64,000 bases of DNA from Rhynchopus sp. YZ270_cl-10 (lineage: Eukaryota > Euglenozoa > Diplonemea > Diplonemida > Diplonemidae), in NCBI GenBank assembly GCA_964035575.1, contig OZ037833.1:1798001-1862000 (forward strand). The letters run 5' to 3'. The first letter of the stretch is position 1, and the number at the start of each line of letters is the position of its first letter. A model generated the notes under the pieces. That model saw only the letters and a list, made by a program, of their open reading frames with translations, searched no databases and was not told the origin of the DNA. This document shows positions 9,410 to 22,200 of this stretch, piece by piece. Both the position numbers and the translations under genes were made by a program.

Positions 9410-11217
9410 TCATTTCCGCGCGGCAGCGAGCCAGGCGGAGGAGGTTGCCGGGGTGGCTTTTCCCTTTGGCTTAGGCGCTGCAGCGTTGCCTCGGCCCTTT
9501 GGTTTGCCGCCTTTTCCTGAGAGGGAGGGGAATTCTGCGCCTGCGGCGTCCGCTTCTTGACCTCCACCAGAGAAACCACGTGCCATGTGGAGCCAGTTGG
9601 CGTTAGGACCACCTTCTCCTCCGCTTGACTGTGATTGGGACGACTGTTGTTGTTGTTGTTGTTGTTGCTGCTTCGCCTTGCTCTGTAGCGTCTTAGCAGT
9701 GTTCGGCACATCAGGAATGCCGCGCTCTGTGGAGTTCGCACTGCTATGCGCAAGGCGCAGTCCCGCCTGTTTGTTCTGGTCCGGAAGCAGGTCCACCAAC
9801 TCCGGGAAGATGTCATCCAAGTCGCCGCCAAAAAAGATGCCCAGCTTGTCGTAGTAGTCGACCGTCTGGATCTGCCCCTTGAGGAAGTCAGAGGAGATGA
9901 CACGGAGTTGGTTGAACTTTGTCAGGTTGTTGCCAAACTTGACCTTCATTTTGTTCATCAACGCGATGTTGCGTTCTTTCGCGTTCGGCTCGCGTGTGTG
10001 CTGCGGTGTGGGTGCTGCGTCCTCTTCTCGTGCTGGTGCATGGCCCCGTCCCCGCCCGCGTCCACTTGACTGCCCCGCATCTTGCACACCCTTGCCCCCC
10101 TTCTTCCCTTTGCCACGTCCACCACCCGTCGGGCTTGTCTCCGTGGTCTGGTTCCCCGAGAACGCCATGCGCACTACCACATCAGGACGCCGCCCCATGT
10201 TGAACGTGATCGCCGCACGCTCTGTCCCAATCCCACCCGCCCCGTCCAGCTCTCGTTCCCGGACAGGTGGCGGGGTGCGGGTCCGTCGGTCAGAGTACGC
10301 TGTGGAAGTAGGTTTGTGGTGACAGCGAAAGGTTGACATACATGACTCGCCCATCATAATCACATTGCTCTTCTTATTGCCGGTGCTGTGCGCTTTTCCC
10401 TGTTAGGTGGATATTTTTTTACCCCAAAAAAATGACATACATTGTGCGCCGCATAGTCGATGTCTGATTTGAATGCCCATTCTGATGGATGGTGCTCACC
10501 CCCACCAAGGTGCTTCTCATAGCACAGCTCGCAGTAGTAGTGCGAGGTGCGCCAGTGTTGCATGAGCTCTGCCATGCCGCGGTAGTAGACCATCTTTTTG
10601 TCTGTTGATGTTTCGCATATGTCGCAGAGGAGGTACTTCTTGTGCACATGCTCGTAGAGCGCGTCTGCGTCGAGGTGCAGGGAGCTGCAGAAGCCGCACT
10701 TCGGATGTCCAAAGAAGTTCGTCGGGTCGAGAGTACAGTGCTCCGTGGTCGACTCATGCTGGCGCAGCTCCGTCTTCGTGTACAGCGGCTGCTCTGCCGG
10801 GAACAGCGGCCGCCCTTCAAAGCAGACCGCACAGAAGGTGACGTCGTGCTTCGCGAGAAGGTGGTTCCGCAGCTCGCTCGACTTATTGAAGGCCCGGTAG
10901 TTCTGGCATGTGTCTGCCAAAGGGCAGCATAGACCCACTAAGCGTTCGACCTCATGCAGAACGTCCTCGCTCTCATATGTGACACCTTCCCAGTACTCGT
11001 CGCGGATGTTCTCCCCTGCCGCAGGGTCGTCCGACTCCCAAAAGAGGTACACCGTATCGCTCTTCTGCTGACATTCAAGGCAGAAATTGCTTCGTTCCTT
11101 GTTGCTGTTCTTAAAACGGTAGCGCAAAGCACACCGGAAACACGCGCTAGTGTGACCACACGCAAACAATGCCCACGTTTCCCTCTCCTCTGCACAAAAC
11201 ATGCATGTATTCGCCAT
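9410..11217 (-). CDS. HEL2: ZNF598/Hel2-type RING E3 ubiquitin ligase (588 aa)
   Basis: Exon 1 is 10441-11217 (259 codons) and exon 2 is 9410-10399 (330 codons including TGA). A 41-nt intron (10400-10440, donor GTATGTCATT, acceptor CCTAACAG) interrupts the frame in phase 0. An N-terminal C3HC4-type RING (about residues 5-50: CMFC, CGHTSACFRC, CLEC) is followed by the Hel2-specific zinc-finger series (CAVC...H, CGFC...H, CDIC...H, CELC...H), with spacing and words close to yeast Hel2 and human ZNF598 (for example GHPKCGFC and FKSDIDYAAHN). The family senses collided ribosomes and ubiquitinates small-subunit proteins in the cytoplasm. The C-terminal half (MAFSGNQ onward) is low-complexity, with RGRGRG and a polyQ run, as is usual for the family. 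Family assignment is strong; the gene name is by homology only. Confidence 0.92.
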
Positions 11218-11396
11218 TTTCAAAAAAAAAACTAAAAGTGCTCTAGGTGTTGAAGGATTTGAGGGAAGAGTAGGAAAACAAACATGAGGCGATAAATGGT
11301 GGCTTTTTTTTGTCTATCTAAGTTGGGGGAGGGGGAGGGATGTGGTAAGGGAGAGGTGCCGTGTTGTAGAGACGTAGGCACAAAGAGTGGTTTATA

Positions 11397-11440
11397 GATG
11401 AACCTAAGCTTCTCGTGCTTTGCGGGGTTTGGTCACCTTG
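11397..11440 (+). repeat. family B stem-loop
   Basis: GATGAACCTAAGCTTC, then a spacer, then GGTCACCTTG. This is the family B pattern (GATGAACCTAAGC...TCACCTT) with a longer and less perfect loop. Confidence 0.6.
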
Positions 11441-11970
11441 AAAAAGAAAAGTAAATTTTTGTTGCGATTGAATCGCGTACAGACACCCTTTGGGATGCAG
11501 GCACGTGAAAAAATGTTAACATTTTGTCATTGTGAAAACATTTGATTCTGGTCCAGGCACCTCAGGATGCCTCATTTAATAACCACTTCAGTCATCCGAC
11601 TTATTTATTGTGATTTGAAAACCACCAAATTAAAGAAAAGGCGGGCGTTAAAAGTTTTGGACCAAAAAAAAAAAAAAAGACGTCATATCTTTGAAAGGGA
11701 AAAAAGCAAGTTAAAATCAAAAAAGGCAAATTGTGGTTTTTTCTAACAAACTATTTGTTTTATGTGGCGTTCAATTCGTTTTTTTGTCTGAAAGACAAAA
11801 AAGGGCCGTGCAAAAAGAAGGGGAATCTAAAAAAGGGGTTTTGTATTTTTATGAAAAAAAATAATACTATTGACAACGTGTGGTGAGGGGTAGGAGGGGA
11901 AGGGGTGAAGAGGGTTTGTGATGTGTTCTGTCTTCGAAGAAAAAAAAGGGAAAACGCTATGAGATGGAGC

Positions 11971-12075
11971 TACAGTAATCGTAATAATGGTCTACCGTAA
12001 AAAGGGTCAAACTTCCAGGAAACTCCTGAAAAAGGTCTAACATTATTCCGGTCGACAATTTTTCCGATTACGGTA
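11971..12075. mobile_element. short inverted-repeat element (MITE-like, TA-flanked)
   Basis: TACAGTAATCG at the left end pairs with CGATTACGGTA at the right end. The interior contains CCGTAAAAAGGGTCAAACTTCCAG, which also occurs in closely similar form inside the 44851-44933 element. The TA at each end could be the target duplication, as in Tc1/mariner-type MITEs. It is non-coding and non-autonomous. Confidence 0.6.
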
Positions 12076-12491
12076 AATCTCTCGTCCATAGTCACCTTAG
12101 TCACAACAGTTATCACCCATCAACAGTTGTGGACATAAATTAAAGCAAGAACACAGAATGGATGAATAATTGATGATATAATCATACATCCTGCAGTAGA
12201 CGGGTATTTTTCTGAAAGTGTCGGGATTTGAAAATTGCAGACAAAACAAAAGGAAATTGTCACGCAATAAACATCCCTAAAAAAGCAAAAAACCAAATAA
12301 ACAAAAAAATCGTGAATTTTTTTAGACCTCTCATAAAAAATTCACAAAAATTCTAAAAATCAATTTCTAAAAAAAAAAAAACGGTAACAATACTCTTTCG
12401 TTTCTCTCTCTCTCTGCCTCTCTTTTTCGCTCTTCCAAAAAGCGCAGAACTCATTTTGTTTTTTTAAATCTTTTTTCCTTCTTCTTCAAAA

Positions 12492-15400
12492 TTAGGGGGA
12501 GCCGACATGCTCCGGGTGTGATGTAATGAGAAGAGGGGACTCTCCTTCGACCACTGTGCGAAGGAAAGGGCTGTCACCATCGATCGCGAGAGGAGAAGAG
12601 TCTCCAGCGACCAGCTGCAGGTTCTCTCTGACGTTCTGAAGGGTGGCCCGGCGGATGCTGCGTTCGTGCTTGCGGCCGAGGGTCTCGAGGTCAGTACGGT
12701 GCTGGTTTGCGATGTTCTCAAGACGGTTGTTCTCCTCGTTGAGTGAGTCGATCTTCTGGTTGGCCTCGTCAACAGTCTGCTTGAGCGCCTCCTTCAGCTT
12801 CTTGACCTCCTTGCCCTTGTCATCGTACTTCTCCTTGAAACGCAACGTGCCCTCCTGCATCTCATGGATGTTCTGCTCGAGGTGGTACCTGGCCTCCTCC
12901 AGAGCATCGACCTCCTGATGCTTCCTGCTCAGCTCCTCCTTCAGCACCTTGCAGTGGTGTCCCATCTTGTCCAGGTCGATGCGCGCAAAGTCGGACTGCT
13001 CCTCACACAGAACGCTCTTCTGGCGCAGTTTGTCCAGCTCCTCCTGAGCGGAGAGTGTCTGTGCCTCGCGGGCAGCCTCTGCCTCGGCAAGGCGGTCGCG
13101 CATTTCCTTGAGGGCACGCTTGTGGCCCTTCTTCTCCGCGATGTGTGCAGAGAGCTGTGAGTGGAGGTCCTTGACCTCGTCCTGCTTCTCGATGACGGCG
13201 CTTTCCATTGCGGAGATGCGGGAGCGCAGCTCTGAGGTTTCGTCGTTCGCCTTTGCGGAAAGTGTCTTGCGGAGGCGGGTGTGCTCATGCTGCACCTCCT
13301 TTGCCTGGCGCTGCACAAGGCGGAGCTCCTCCACCGCCGCACACGCACGTCCCTCACGCTCTTCCAGTGCCTCCTCCATACGCACCAACTCCCTCTGCGA
13401 GGCAGCCAGCTCCGCAGCAAGCCCCTCTGCACGCGCATGCTCGCAAGCAAGACGCCTTGTGATCTCAGCGCTTTCTGTGGTCGTGGTGAATAGGGAAGAG
13501 GAAAAGGGAACCATGGCATGTGTTGCATACCGTTGCGCACACTGGCCACCTCCTTGTACCTGCCCTCAAGCTCGGACAGCGCACGGCGCGCCTCCTCGCG
13601 GGACTCAACAAGGTGCTGGATTCTGAGGGTGGGTGGTGGTGTGGCGTTGAGGGATGTAGTGGGGGGCATACTCTGTCGTCTGCTGGTTCAGCTTCTCCTT
13701 CTCGGATTGGAGCTCGGCGGTGACGCAGGTGATCTCTGTGGAGTGGTGAGGTGAGGGATCGTTTACAGTTGTGTATTAGGACTACTTTCGATCCCCGCAC
13801 TAACGTTCTTGGTGGGGTGGGTAGGTGCTTTAGACATACTCTCCTGGAAGAGGTAGGACTCCTGACTGCGCTCTGTGCAGCGGATCTCGTGCTCGCGCAG
13901 ACGCTGCTCGCAGTTGACCATCCTGGTGGGGTTGTGTTGTGCTGAGGCATGCTAGTGGCCCAGTAGGGAAACTTAAAAAGAGAAAGAAGGACTGACATAC
14001 TTGGTCTCGCGCTCACGGAGCTGCCTCATCAGCGCAGTGACGTTGTTGTGCAGGTTGGCCGTCTCTGCGTCGTGGGTGTGCTGTGCCTCTGTGAGGCTTG
14101 CCCTGAGCTCCTCACGCTCCTCCTCCGCCTGCGTGAGGAGGTTGTCCTTCTCTGCGATGCGGCTGTTGGACTTCTGCACTGTCTCCTCGAGGAGGGCCAT
14201 CTGGTCCTTGTTCAGCTTCTCGTAGGCAAGCTCGCGCTCATGCAGGAGGCTCTCCGCAGACTCGCACTCACGCTTGCTGCCCTCAAAGGCCTGCACAGAG
14301 GCGTCCAGCTGCTGCTGCATCTCCACCAGGCGCGTCTCAGTCTCCTGGGCAGCACACTTCGCGTTCTCCTCAATCAGCTTCTCTGCCACCTCCTTCTGGT
14401 CGCGCAGCTTCTCGTTATGCAGGCGCTTTGCCTGCTCCAGCGACGTGCTGGCCTCCTCCGCACGCTTGAAGGCAGCGATCTGGTCCTCCTGCATCGTCGC
14501 CATCGCCTGCTGTGCCTTCTCCATCTGCATGGTGTGGTCGCTGCGTGCCTCGTTGAAGGCACTGAGGCACTCATCGAAGCGCTTCTGCAGGGCGCTCTTC
14601 TCCTTCTCAAGGTGCGCGAGGGCCTGTTCGTGGCGCTGTGCCTTCTCCGTGTACTCCTCGCGGGAGTGCTCGAGGGTGGCCTCGAAGTCAGCCACGCGCT
14701 GTGCGTAGACGGCAATCTCCTGCTTCAGGGCAGCGCGCTCCGTCTGGTGGGTGGCGGCGCTGTCGAGCATCTTGGCGTGCGACGTCTTCATCTCCTCCAT
14801 CGCCGACAAAGAGTCTTGCGCACGCTGCTGCAGGGCCGCACGCTCCTCCTTCAGCTCTGTCGACTCTGCAAGGGCTGCGTCCAGGCGTGTCCTGGCCTCA
14901 GCTCTCACCTGCTCCAGTGCAGTCTTGTGCTCATCTGTCGCCTGCTCCAGGGCGTGCGTCGCGTGGTCCACACGCACCTTCAGCTCCGCACGCTCCTCGG
15001 AAAGCGCGCTGGACATGCCCTGCACCTGCTTGAGCACAGCTGCCTGCTCGTCGTCACGCTTCGTGCGCTCCTCCTTCGCCGCCTCCAGAGCACGCTCCGC
15101 CCCCTCCACACGCTGCAGCAGGCAGGCACGCTCCTCCTTCAACGCCCCCATAGCCTCCTGCGTTGCGTGCTTCAGTGTCGCATGCTCGCGACGCACCTCA
15201 GCCAGCACCCCAGCGTGCTCCTTCTTCGCCTCCTCAATCGCAGCAGTCGCACTGTCGAGCTTCTGTACCAGCGCCGCCCTGTCGTCCTTGTGGTCGTTCT
15301 TCGTCTCCTCAAGCACCTTCTCCAAGGACTCTGCGCGCTGCTGCAGGATAAGGCGCTCTGCCTTGAGCGAGCAGGCTGCCTCCTGTGCCTGCTGCATCAT

Positions 15401-17293
15401 GGCCTCCTGCTGGCTGCGAGCCTGCTCGGCGTTCTCGGTGTGCTCCTTCCTCGTCTGCTCAAGCGAACGTGTCGAGTCCTCCACACGCTGCTGCAGAAGG
15501 GCGCGCTCCTGCTTCAGCCACGACAGCTCCTCCTGGGCTGCACGGGAGTTGGTCTCGGCCTGCGCCTTCGCCTTCTCCAGCAAGCCCTGCATGTTGGTGA
15601 GCTCCTGCTGTGCGCTCTGCACCTGCTCCTCGGCCTTAGCCTGCACTACCTGCATCTGCGCAGCATGCTCGTCACGCTTCTGCTGGAGCTGCTCCTTCAT
15701 AACACCCTCGGCATGCTCCTGCACCTTGGCCACCTCCGCACGCTCCCTAGCCACAATCTCTCTGTTCTCGGCAGACAGCGACTCCACCTGCTGCTGCATC
15801 TGTGCCCTCTCCTGCTTCAGGCAGTTCACGGTCTCGTGTGCCTCCTGCAGATGTCCTGCGTGGAGTACGTTCGACTGCTCAAGGTGCGCCGCGTGTTCAG
15901 CATCACGTCTGGTCATGATGTTGTGGTGCTCGACCTTGGCCTGCTCCATTCCGTGGACGGCTTCGTTGCGGAACTGCACGAGGTCGGCTTTGAGCTGTTC
16001 GTAGGATTTGCAGCCTTCGTCGAATCGCTGCTGGAGGTTGGCGCGTGCCATCTTGAGGGTGTTGATGGCTTCGAGGGAGACGATCGCTTCTTCGTCCTTT
16101 TCCCTGATTTTGTCGGAGAACTCGCGTTGGAGGCGTCTGTGTGCCTCTGCCTTTGAGCCGAGCTCTTCTTCGTAGCGTTCGAGCTCGACAGTGAACTGGT
16201 TGTTCTGCTTGTGGAGGGAGGCGTTCTCCTCCATCACAGCGTCGCCCATGCCGACCTGCTCGCGCAGCTCCCTCACGAGGTTTGCGTTGTCGTTGCTCTC
16301 CTGCTCCATGCGGCGGAAGCTGTCGCGCAGCTCTGTGACCTCCTTGCGCAGCGCACCCTCTGTCTCCTGCAGCTGCTCGCAGGCTGCCTTATGCCTAGCA
16401 GCACTCTCGGTGGCAGAGTCGATCTGGAACTGCATGTTGAACTGCAGCTGCTTCAGCTCGGCTGCGATCTGCGACTTCTCCTCTGTCATGCCGAGGTGCT
16501 CTCTGCGGGAGGCTGCGAGCTGTTCACCTTGGACGGCACGCTCGGAGGTGAGACGTTCAAACTCCTGCAGCATCTGCGTCTTCTCCTTCGAGACACGGTC
16601 CATGACCTCACGCATCTCTGCCTCGCGTGCAGAGTGCCCCTCCACCTCTGCGAGGAGCGAGGTGTGCTTGGAGGCGGATTCCTCGACTGCCATCTTCGAG
16701 TCGGAGAGCTCTGTCTGGATGCGCTTCATCTCTGCGACGGTCTTCTCGTGCATGCCGTTCGCGGACTGGAGGGAGGACTCAAGCTGTGCGGTCTGCTCCT
16801 GGAAGAGCTCGCGCTGCTGCATCTCGCTGTGCAGCTCTGTCTGCAGCCCTTCGAAGCTGGTCTGCACCTCCTTTGCCGTGTTGGAGAAGGCTTCTGCAAG
16901 CTCTGCGGTGGCGCTCTCCTTCAGCTGCTTTTGGAGCGCATCAATCTTTCCCCACAGCGCCTTAACACCGGACACAGTAGCAGCATGCACCTCGCGTGTC
17001 TGCGGGAGACCAACCTCAAGCGTGCGCTTCTCCTTGAACAGCTTCATGAAGTCTTCGTCCTTCTTGTGCAGACGCCCCCTCGTGTCCTCCAGCTCATGTT
17101 GCAGCTCAGACAGCGAGTGGTTCACACGGTTGAACCGCACCCTCAACGCCTGGTACTCAGACCGTGCAACATAATTCTCTTTGTCGTACGTTGAGCGTCG
17201 GGGGGTGATCGGCCCAATAGGCGTGCTCGGCTTCATGATGGAAGGTGCCTTGCCAGAACCTGCAGCCCTTGCAGGGGTGCACGGTGTGTCCAT
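12492..17293 (-). CDS. giant coiled-coil protein, five exons (1504 aa)
   Basis: Exons are 14001-17293, 13840-13922, 13672-13735, 13531-13622 and 12492-13474. They sum to 4515 nt, exactly 1505 codons. Introns of 78, 104, 49 and 56 nt have donors GTATGT or GTATGC and acceptors ending CAG. After a Ser/Pro/Arg-rich head of about 40 residues (with TPRRSTYDKEN) the protein is almost continuous heptad-repeat coiled coil, very rich in Glu, Gln, Ala, Lys and Arg. It has many LKEERA.LQQR-like internal repeats of 30-50 residues (about residues 500-900) that look like products of internal duplication. Such proteins usually act as cytoskeletal, basal-body, flagellar or tethering scaffolds. No motor, membrane or catalytic domain is visible. 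The start ATG follows an AG by 8 nt. The exon structure is certain from the frame; the function is open. Confidence 0.9.
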
Positions 17294-17764
17294 CTCGAGT
17301 TCTGCTGTGTTACTTTTTAGTATTTTTTCTCTTTCTGATAGTGGTTGTAATAGGATGAAAGGTGGGAATAGGAGGTAAAACAGGAGAACCTTTTTTTTGG
17401 TATTCTTAGAGAAAATTTTCCGGGGGCAACAAAAGAAAAAAAAAACACGAGAGAGTGTGCACTGAGAACCAGGGAAGAAAGGGTTTCTGATTTGTATTGG
17501 GGGTTTTTTACCGTATGCTCTTTCTAACAGAGAAATTTAACAGTTTGTATTTTTTTCTCTGAAAGCGAATTCCGAGCTTTTCTCTCGATTGCAAGGTACG
17601 AGCAGTTCGAACAAAGTGCACAGAGTATGCAACCGGTTTTTCAAAACCAGTAAACCGGCATATTCAGCCCCCCCTGCTTTGTAAGTAGGGGTTGGGGGAG
17701 GGAAGGGTAGGTCTATGTGTAGCTAGGACTACTTCGTGGAAAGAGGGGGGGAAAGTGAAGTTGA

Positions 17765-17850
17765 TAGTGTCAACACCTCAGGGACGCAGGCACTGAAAAA
17801 AAGGAAGAGAAAAACTTGGTAAGATGAACCCAAGCCTTAATAGGACCTTT
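17765..17850 (+). repeat. family A stem-loop followed by half a family B
   Basis: AGTGTCAACACCTC...GGACGCAGGCACT (17765-17794) is family A, preceded by AAGTTGAT. A few bases later GTAAGATGAACCCAAGCC (about 17823-17840) matches only the left arm of family B. Another family A left arm (AGTGCAAACGCCTC) is near 17893. Confidence 0.6.
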
Positions 17851-18122
17851 CCCAAACTACCCCCCCCCCAAAAAAGTGAAGTTTTTGAAACAGTGCAAAC
17901 GCCTCTATCCTATTATCGTTTAGCTTACTATGGGATATATACCCCATATTTTTATATGTTCAGCCCCGTCGGAATCATCTGATAAAATTGGGAAAGAAAA
18001 AAAATGAAAAAAAAATGTCACAGCATCCCTCATTCACATCTCAGGAAATCTGCTGGATCGCAAAAACAAAAAAAGAAAAATCCTCAGCTGTTTTATCCTT
18101 TTTTTGGTGGTTATTCTGTATT

Positions 18123-18217
18123 GGTGTGATCGGAACCCCAAATTCCTCGTACTTCTCCTATCAGTGGGAACCAGGAATTCCTATACCCCGAATTCCCCGT
18201 CTGGTTCCGACCACACC
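18123..18217. mobile_element. 95-bp inverted-repeat element (MITE-like)
   Basis: The ends are GGTGTGATCGGAACC (18123-18137) and GGTTCCGACCACACC (18203-18217), complementary over 15 bp with one mismatch. The interior repeats GGAACC and GAATTCC. There is no coding capacity and I see no clear target-site duplication. Confidence 0.6.
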
Positions 18218-18400
18218 GTGAATACTTTTTTGGGGGATGCTTAATCATGTTTTGGTGCAGAAGGAGTGCTTTGATGCCCTACCTTAACTGTACAACTGTG
18301 TTGACTCGAATAGCAAACCCTCCATTTCGATCAGAGGGCTCTCCTTTGGGAGAGTAGTAAATTAGGAATTCATTCATATAAAAAAAAATTGGAAGTCGGA

Positions 18401-18430
18401 AGTGCAAACGCCTCGGTGGACGCAGGCACT
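18401..18430 (+). repeat. family A stem-loop
   Basis: AGTGCAAACGCCTC, GGTG, then GACGCAGGCACT. This is the most compact copy of family A and is followed by a run of A. Confidence 0.7.
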
Positions 18431-19265
18431 GGAAAAAAAAAATAGTGCACACTCATTTGTGAAAGAAACACATGGCGGAGGTTGTTGATGATTTGCAGAT
18501 AACACAAGAAACGCGTGGGGGTTTTTTTTGCTGTTGTTGTATGAATCAACTGCCAGTGGTAGGTTCTGTGGGCAGAAAAGAAAGAAGCAGTGGCGAGGGG
18601 AACTACGTTCAGCCGCCTATAAAAAGGAACCATAAACGGTTAAGAAGGTTGAAATTGCACGGTACATCAACAAAGACCGAGGTTAGTGTGATACAAAGTT
18701 TATTATTTTTTTTTTTTGCGCAAAGTCTTCACAAAAAAGTTTTGCATCGGTTTAGACCAACAAAATTGGTTATGTCTGTGCGTATTTAGAAACACAACAA
18801 CACGATCAGAAACAGAAAAAAAACGACACAAAAAAAAGGTAAACACGAGAGAAGAGTCACTGGACAGTGTGGTAATTTAGTTTTCGCCATCCGTCTTTCT
18901 TTGAAACGGACGCTTTTCCCCCCCTCCTGATGGCGACCACCATACATTTCTTCTAATGTACGCTATCAGAACGTATACAGGTATTACCTTTACCACCCCC
19001 TCTCCTTTCACCTATTCGTTGCTAATACTGGAGACGGACTTAAGAAATGAGACAAAAAAAAAGACTAGATGAATATGAGCCACGGAAACCCAACATCAAA
19101 ACTGAAAACAAAACTGAAAGGACAGAACCAAAAGCCTGAACACATACTCCTCCCCTCCCCCCCCTTTCCCCTTTGGGATAATTTAATACCCCTCCCTATG
19201 CGTGCTCAAACACGCATCTAGCAAAATATAATCCGCAAACCGTAACACTATATGGATCTCTCCCC

Positions 19266-22200
19266 CTACTCATCCAGCAATGAAGCTGCGTCGTTGAGGG
19301 GGTGAGGACGGAAGTGTTTTGCGCTGGCATCGTTTCGTTCTTTGTCGCTGCGAGAGGAGCGAGAGAGGTGGGGGCGGGTGCCGGCGGGGGGCGGGCCTGG
19401 AGGGAGCGTCGAGTCGACAGGGAGGACAGCTCCTGCGCCACGTTGACCACGCTTTCTGGTGGTGCCGCCCATGGATCCATTGCCCATAGAGTCGTTGCGT
19501 CCGTACGAACCGTTTCCAACAGTGGAGTCGCTCAGCGTCTGTGTGGAGTACCGGCTTTCCATCGGCCTCATAGCAGGTGATAGATTCGTATGTCTCTCCA
19601 AACCATCGCGCGACAGTGGGTCCGGTTTCGTGTGGAATGAGCTCGGGTCCTGTGGAGAGTGGTGGTTGAGGGGGGTAGTGGGGTAGTGGGGGGAAGGGTT
19701 TGTATACCTCGACCAAAGAGATGGCAGCGTCGCTCGGAGAGGATTTGGCCTTCCTGTCGTCGCGGCTGCTGCGGTTGCGTGGCTGGCGTTGGGAGAGGCC
19801 TGCGTTGCGCTCATTCAAGGTGACGAAGGCGGGCTGCTCTCTTGTGTCCTGTGTGGGGGTTGTTTGATGTATGGAGTGAAGCATTGTGGGGGTTAAGTCA
19901 CAACGAATTTCTGTAGGGGTAAATGCCAGAATGAAATGGAAGTTGGAAGTGGAAACGTCTGGCAGGCGGTGCAAAGGAAAGAAGGGAAGAAAGGGAGAAA
20001 GGGGGGGAAGTGTGCACATACGTCCTCGCTCTCGACCACCACAGTGGGCTCCAGGGCAGACGTGCTGCTGTTGCGCTCCGAGTCAGACCCGTGTTCCTGT
20101 GTCTCGGGGGAGAACAGCACAACGTCGTCCTCTTCGTCTTCTGACACCGCATCTGGGTCAAGGTTTTTGTGCGGCTTGACCTCATGTTTCTGTAGAGAAA
20201 GGGGGGGAGAAGTAGATAAGAGATAAAGATTAATAGAGAACTGTGAAAGGTCTTCACAGAACACAGGTGTAGGATCCTCAGCCCGCTTTGGCTAACGGGG
20301 TTGTCAGGGTGAAATTAAAATAAAAAATCTGTGGTGGTACATACATCAGCACCCGGCAGCCATCTCTTGTACATCTCAGGCAGTTTGAGGTCACGTCCGT
20401 ACACGCCGGGGTCCTCCTTGAACTCGAACTGAAGGCCTCTCAGGTTTTCGAGGCGAGTCTTTTCCTCTTTCGTCTTCCTGATGTAGTGCCACCACACGCA
20501 GATCGCAGCAATGCAGACAATGACAAGCATGACACAGACGACTGCGATGAAGGACGCCCCGAAGGCAGAGGAGTCCTCCTCTTCCTTGGTGTAGTACAGC
20601 GACTCTGATTCCAGCGGCGTGCTGCTGATAGACTCAGCGTCGTTCTTGAAGCTGAACACGATGGAGTGCTGGCTCACACTGCCACGCATGAACTTATTCC
20701 ACTGGTCGTAAACGTTTGCCGAATTTGGCAGCAGCGTTGCGGCTGCGGTGTCGCCGTTCTTCCCGATGTGCGTATCAAAGCCGTTTTGTGTGACAATCGC
20801 TTCGTACAACGTTTCTGACATGAAGGGGTGCACTGCCATCTTCTTGCCTGGGGTGCAGAACATGAGGTCCGACTGTTGCGGCAGCTCGACGGGATCCTTC
20901 CCTGTGGGGTAGATGCATTTGGAGACCCCGAGGTCGGCATCCTTGACCCAGCTGCAGTGCCCCCAGCAGGTGGCCTCTTGACGCTTAGTGCAGTCTGGGA
21001 AGCGGAAGTTCGTCCACAGCAGGCGAGACGTCTCCTTCACGGCAGTGCCGGGCTCCTTCATTGTCTTGCCGTTGGTGCCTGACGTCTCGAGGGCAGGGCA
21101 CAGACTGTCGTCTGTGTACAGCTTGCCCGGTTGCACAGTGCGCGTCACACCCCACAGAACCTGCGACACAACGTCGTCTGCGTACTGCTGCTTGAACACC
21201 GATGAACACGCCGAGTCTGGGTCGCACGCAGCCCCACCCATGCAAGACGTGCCGTACAGCATCTCATCGCACTGCTTCCCCTCGCACGTCAAGTGCATCT
21301 CAACAAACCCCATAGGGTTGTCCGTGCAAGTAGACGTACGGAAGTTCACCCCAAAATCCTTTGAAAACGTGGCCGCCGTCTCAACCCCATCATTCCGCAT
21401 CCCACGCAGCCCAGTGTACTTCGTCCCAATGGCACCCTTCTGGAACCACTGCGTCAGTGTGAACAGATCCGAGAACTGGAGCACGTGGTTGTAGTTGAAA
21501 ACGTCAAAAATATCTGAGTCCGTGCTCGTCTCGTTGTACAGCCAGCGGACAAGCGTCTTGAACCCGGCGGACTCAAGCTCGCGCACATATTTGTTGTCGT
21601 TCGTTTTGTCGACAAACTTTGCGAAGAGATGTGCCTCTGGACGGTGGATGGCCTGGTTCACTAGGAAGGTTTTGCTGTCGCCACCGAGGAAGCCCTGTGC
21701 GACGTCACGGCACACCCAGGTATCGTAGTTGAACTGCGTGAAGAAGTTGGCCAGCTCCGAGAGCTTCGGGGCGTGCAGGCGGATGTGGTACGGCGTCTGC
21801 ATGAAGAAGTGCATGACACCGTCGCACTGTGTCGACATCAGGTGTTTCTCCCCTGTGGGCGCCTGCATGTCGGGGAACTTCGCCCAGTGGTCCCTCTCCT
21901 TGAAGGGGTCCTCCCCATCCGCAGACGCAAGCCCATCCCAGTGGATAAACGGGTCGTACCGGGACCGCCACTGGTGCACAGTCTCCGAGTACAGCGCGTC
22001 GAGCAAATGCGACGATTCGACGCTGGATATGTAGCTCTGTTTGTCGCACGCAGCACCGTAGGTGAACTTCGCTGCCGCAGGGTCCGTCCTGTCCAGTGCA
22101 AAGCACGCACACGCCTTGGGGGCGTTGGCCTGCGAGTGCACAGGGACGCACTTCTGTGTTGTGTCCAGTTCGCACTGCGCGTGTTTGTCGCATTCGTTCT

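Larger units (their letters stand above)
11218..12491. other. intergenic with inverted-repeat elements
   Basis: AT-rich sequence between the Hel2-like and coiled-coil genes. It holds a family B stem-loop (11397-11440) and a 105-bp TA-flanked inverted-repeat element (11971-12075). No open frame has coding character. Confidence 0.6.
17294..19265. other. intergenic with family A and B stem-loops and a small MITE
   Basis: About 2 kb of AT-rich sequence. It contains family A at 17765-17794 and 18401-18430, partial A and B arms at 17873-17905 and 17820-17850, and a 95-bp inverted-repeat element at 18123-18217. Open frames here are low-complexity and unsupported. Confidence 0.6.

Noticed and set aside
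14048-16156. A 702-codon plus-strand open frame (Leu-rich) opposite the coiled-coil gene
   Set aside because: It is the antisense reading of heptad-repeat codons (GAG/CTC, CAG/CTG) in the minus-strand gene, which has exact exon phasing.
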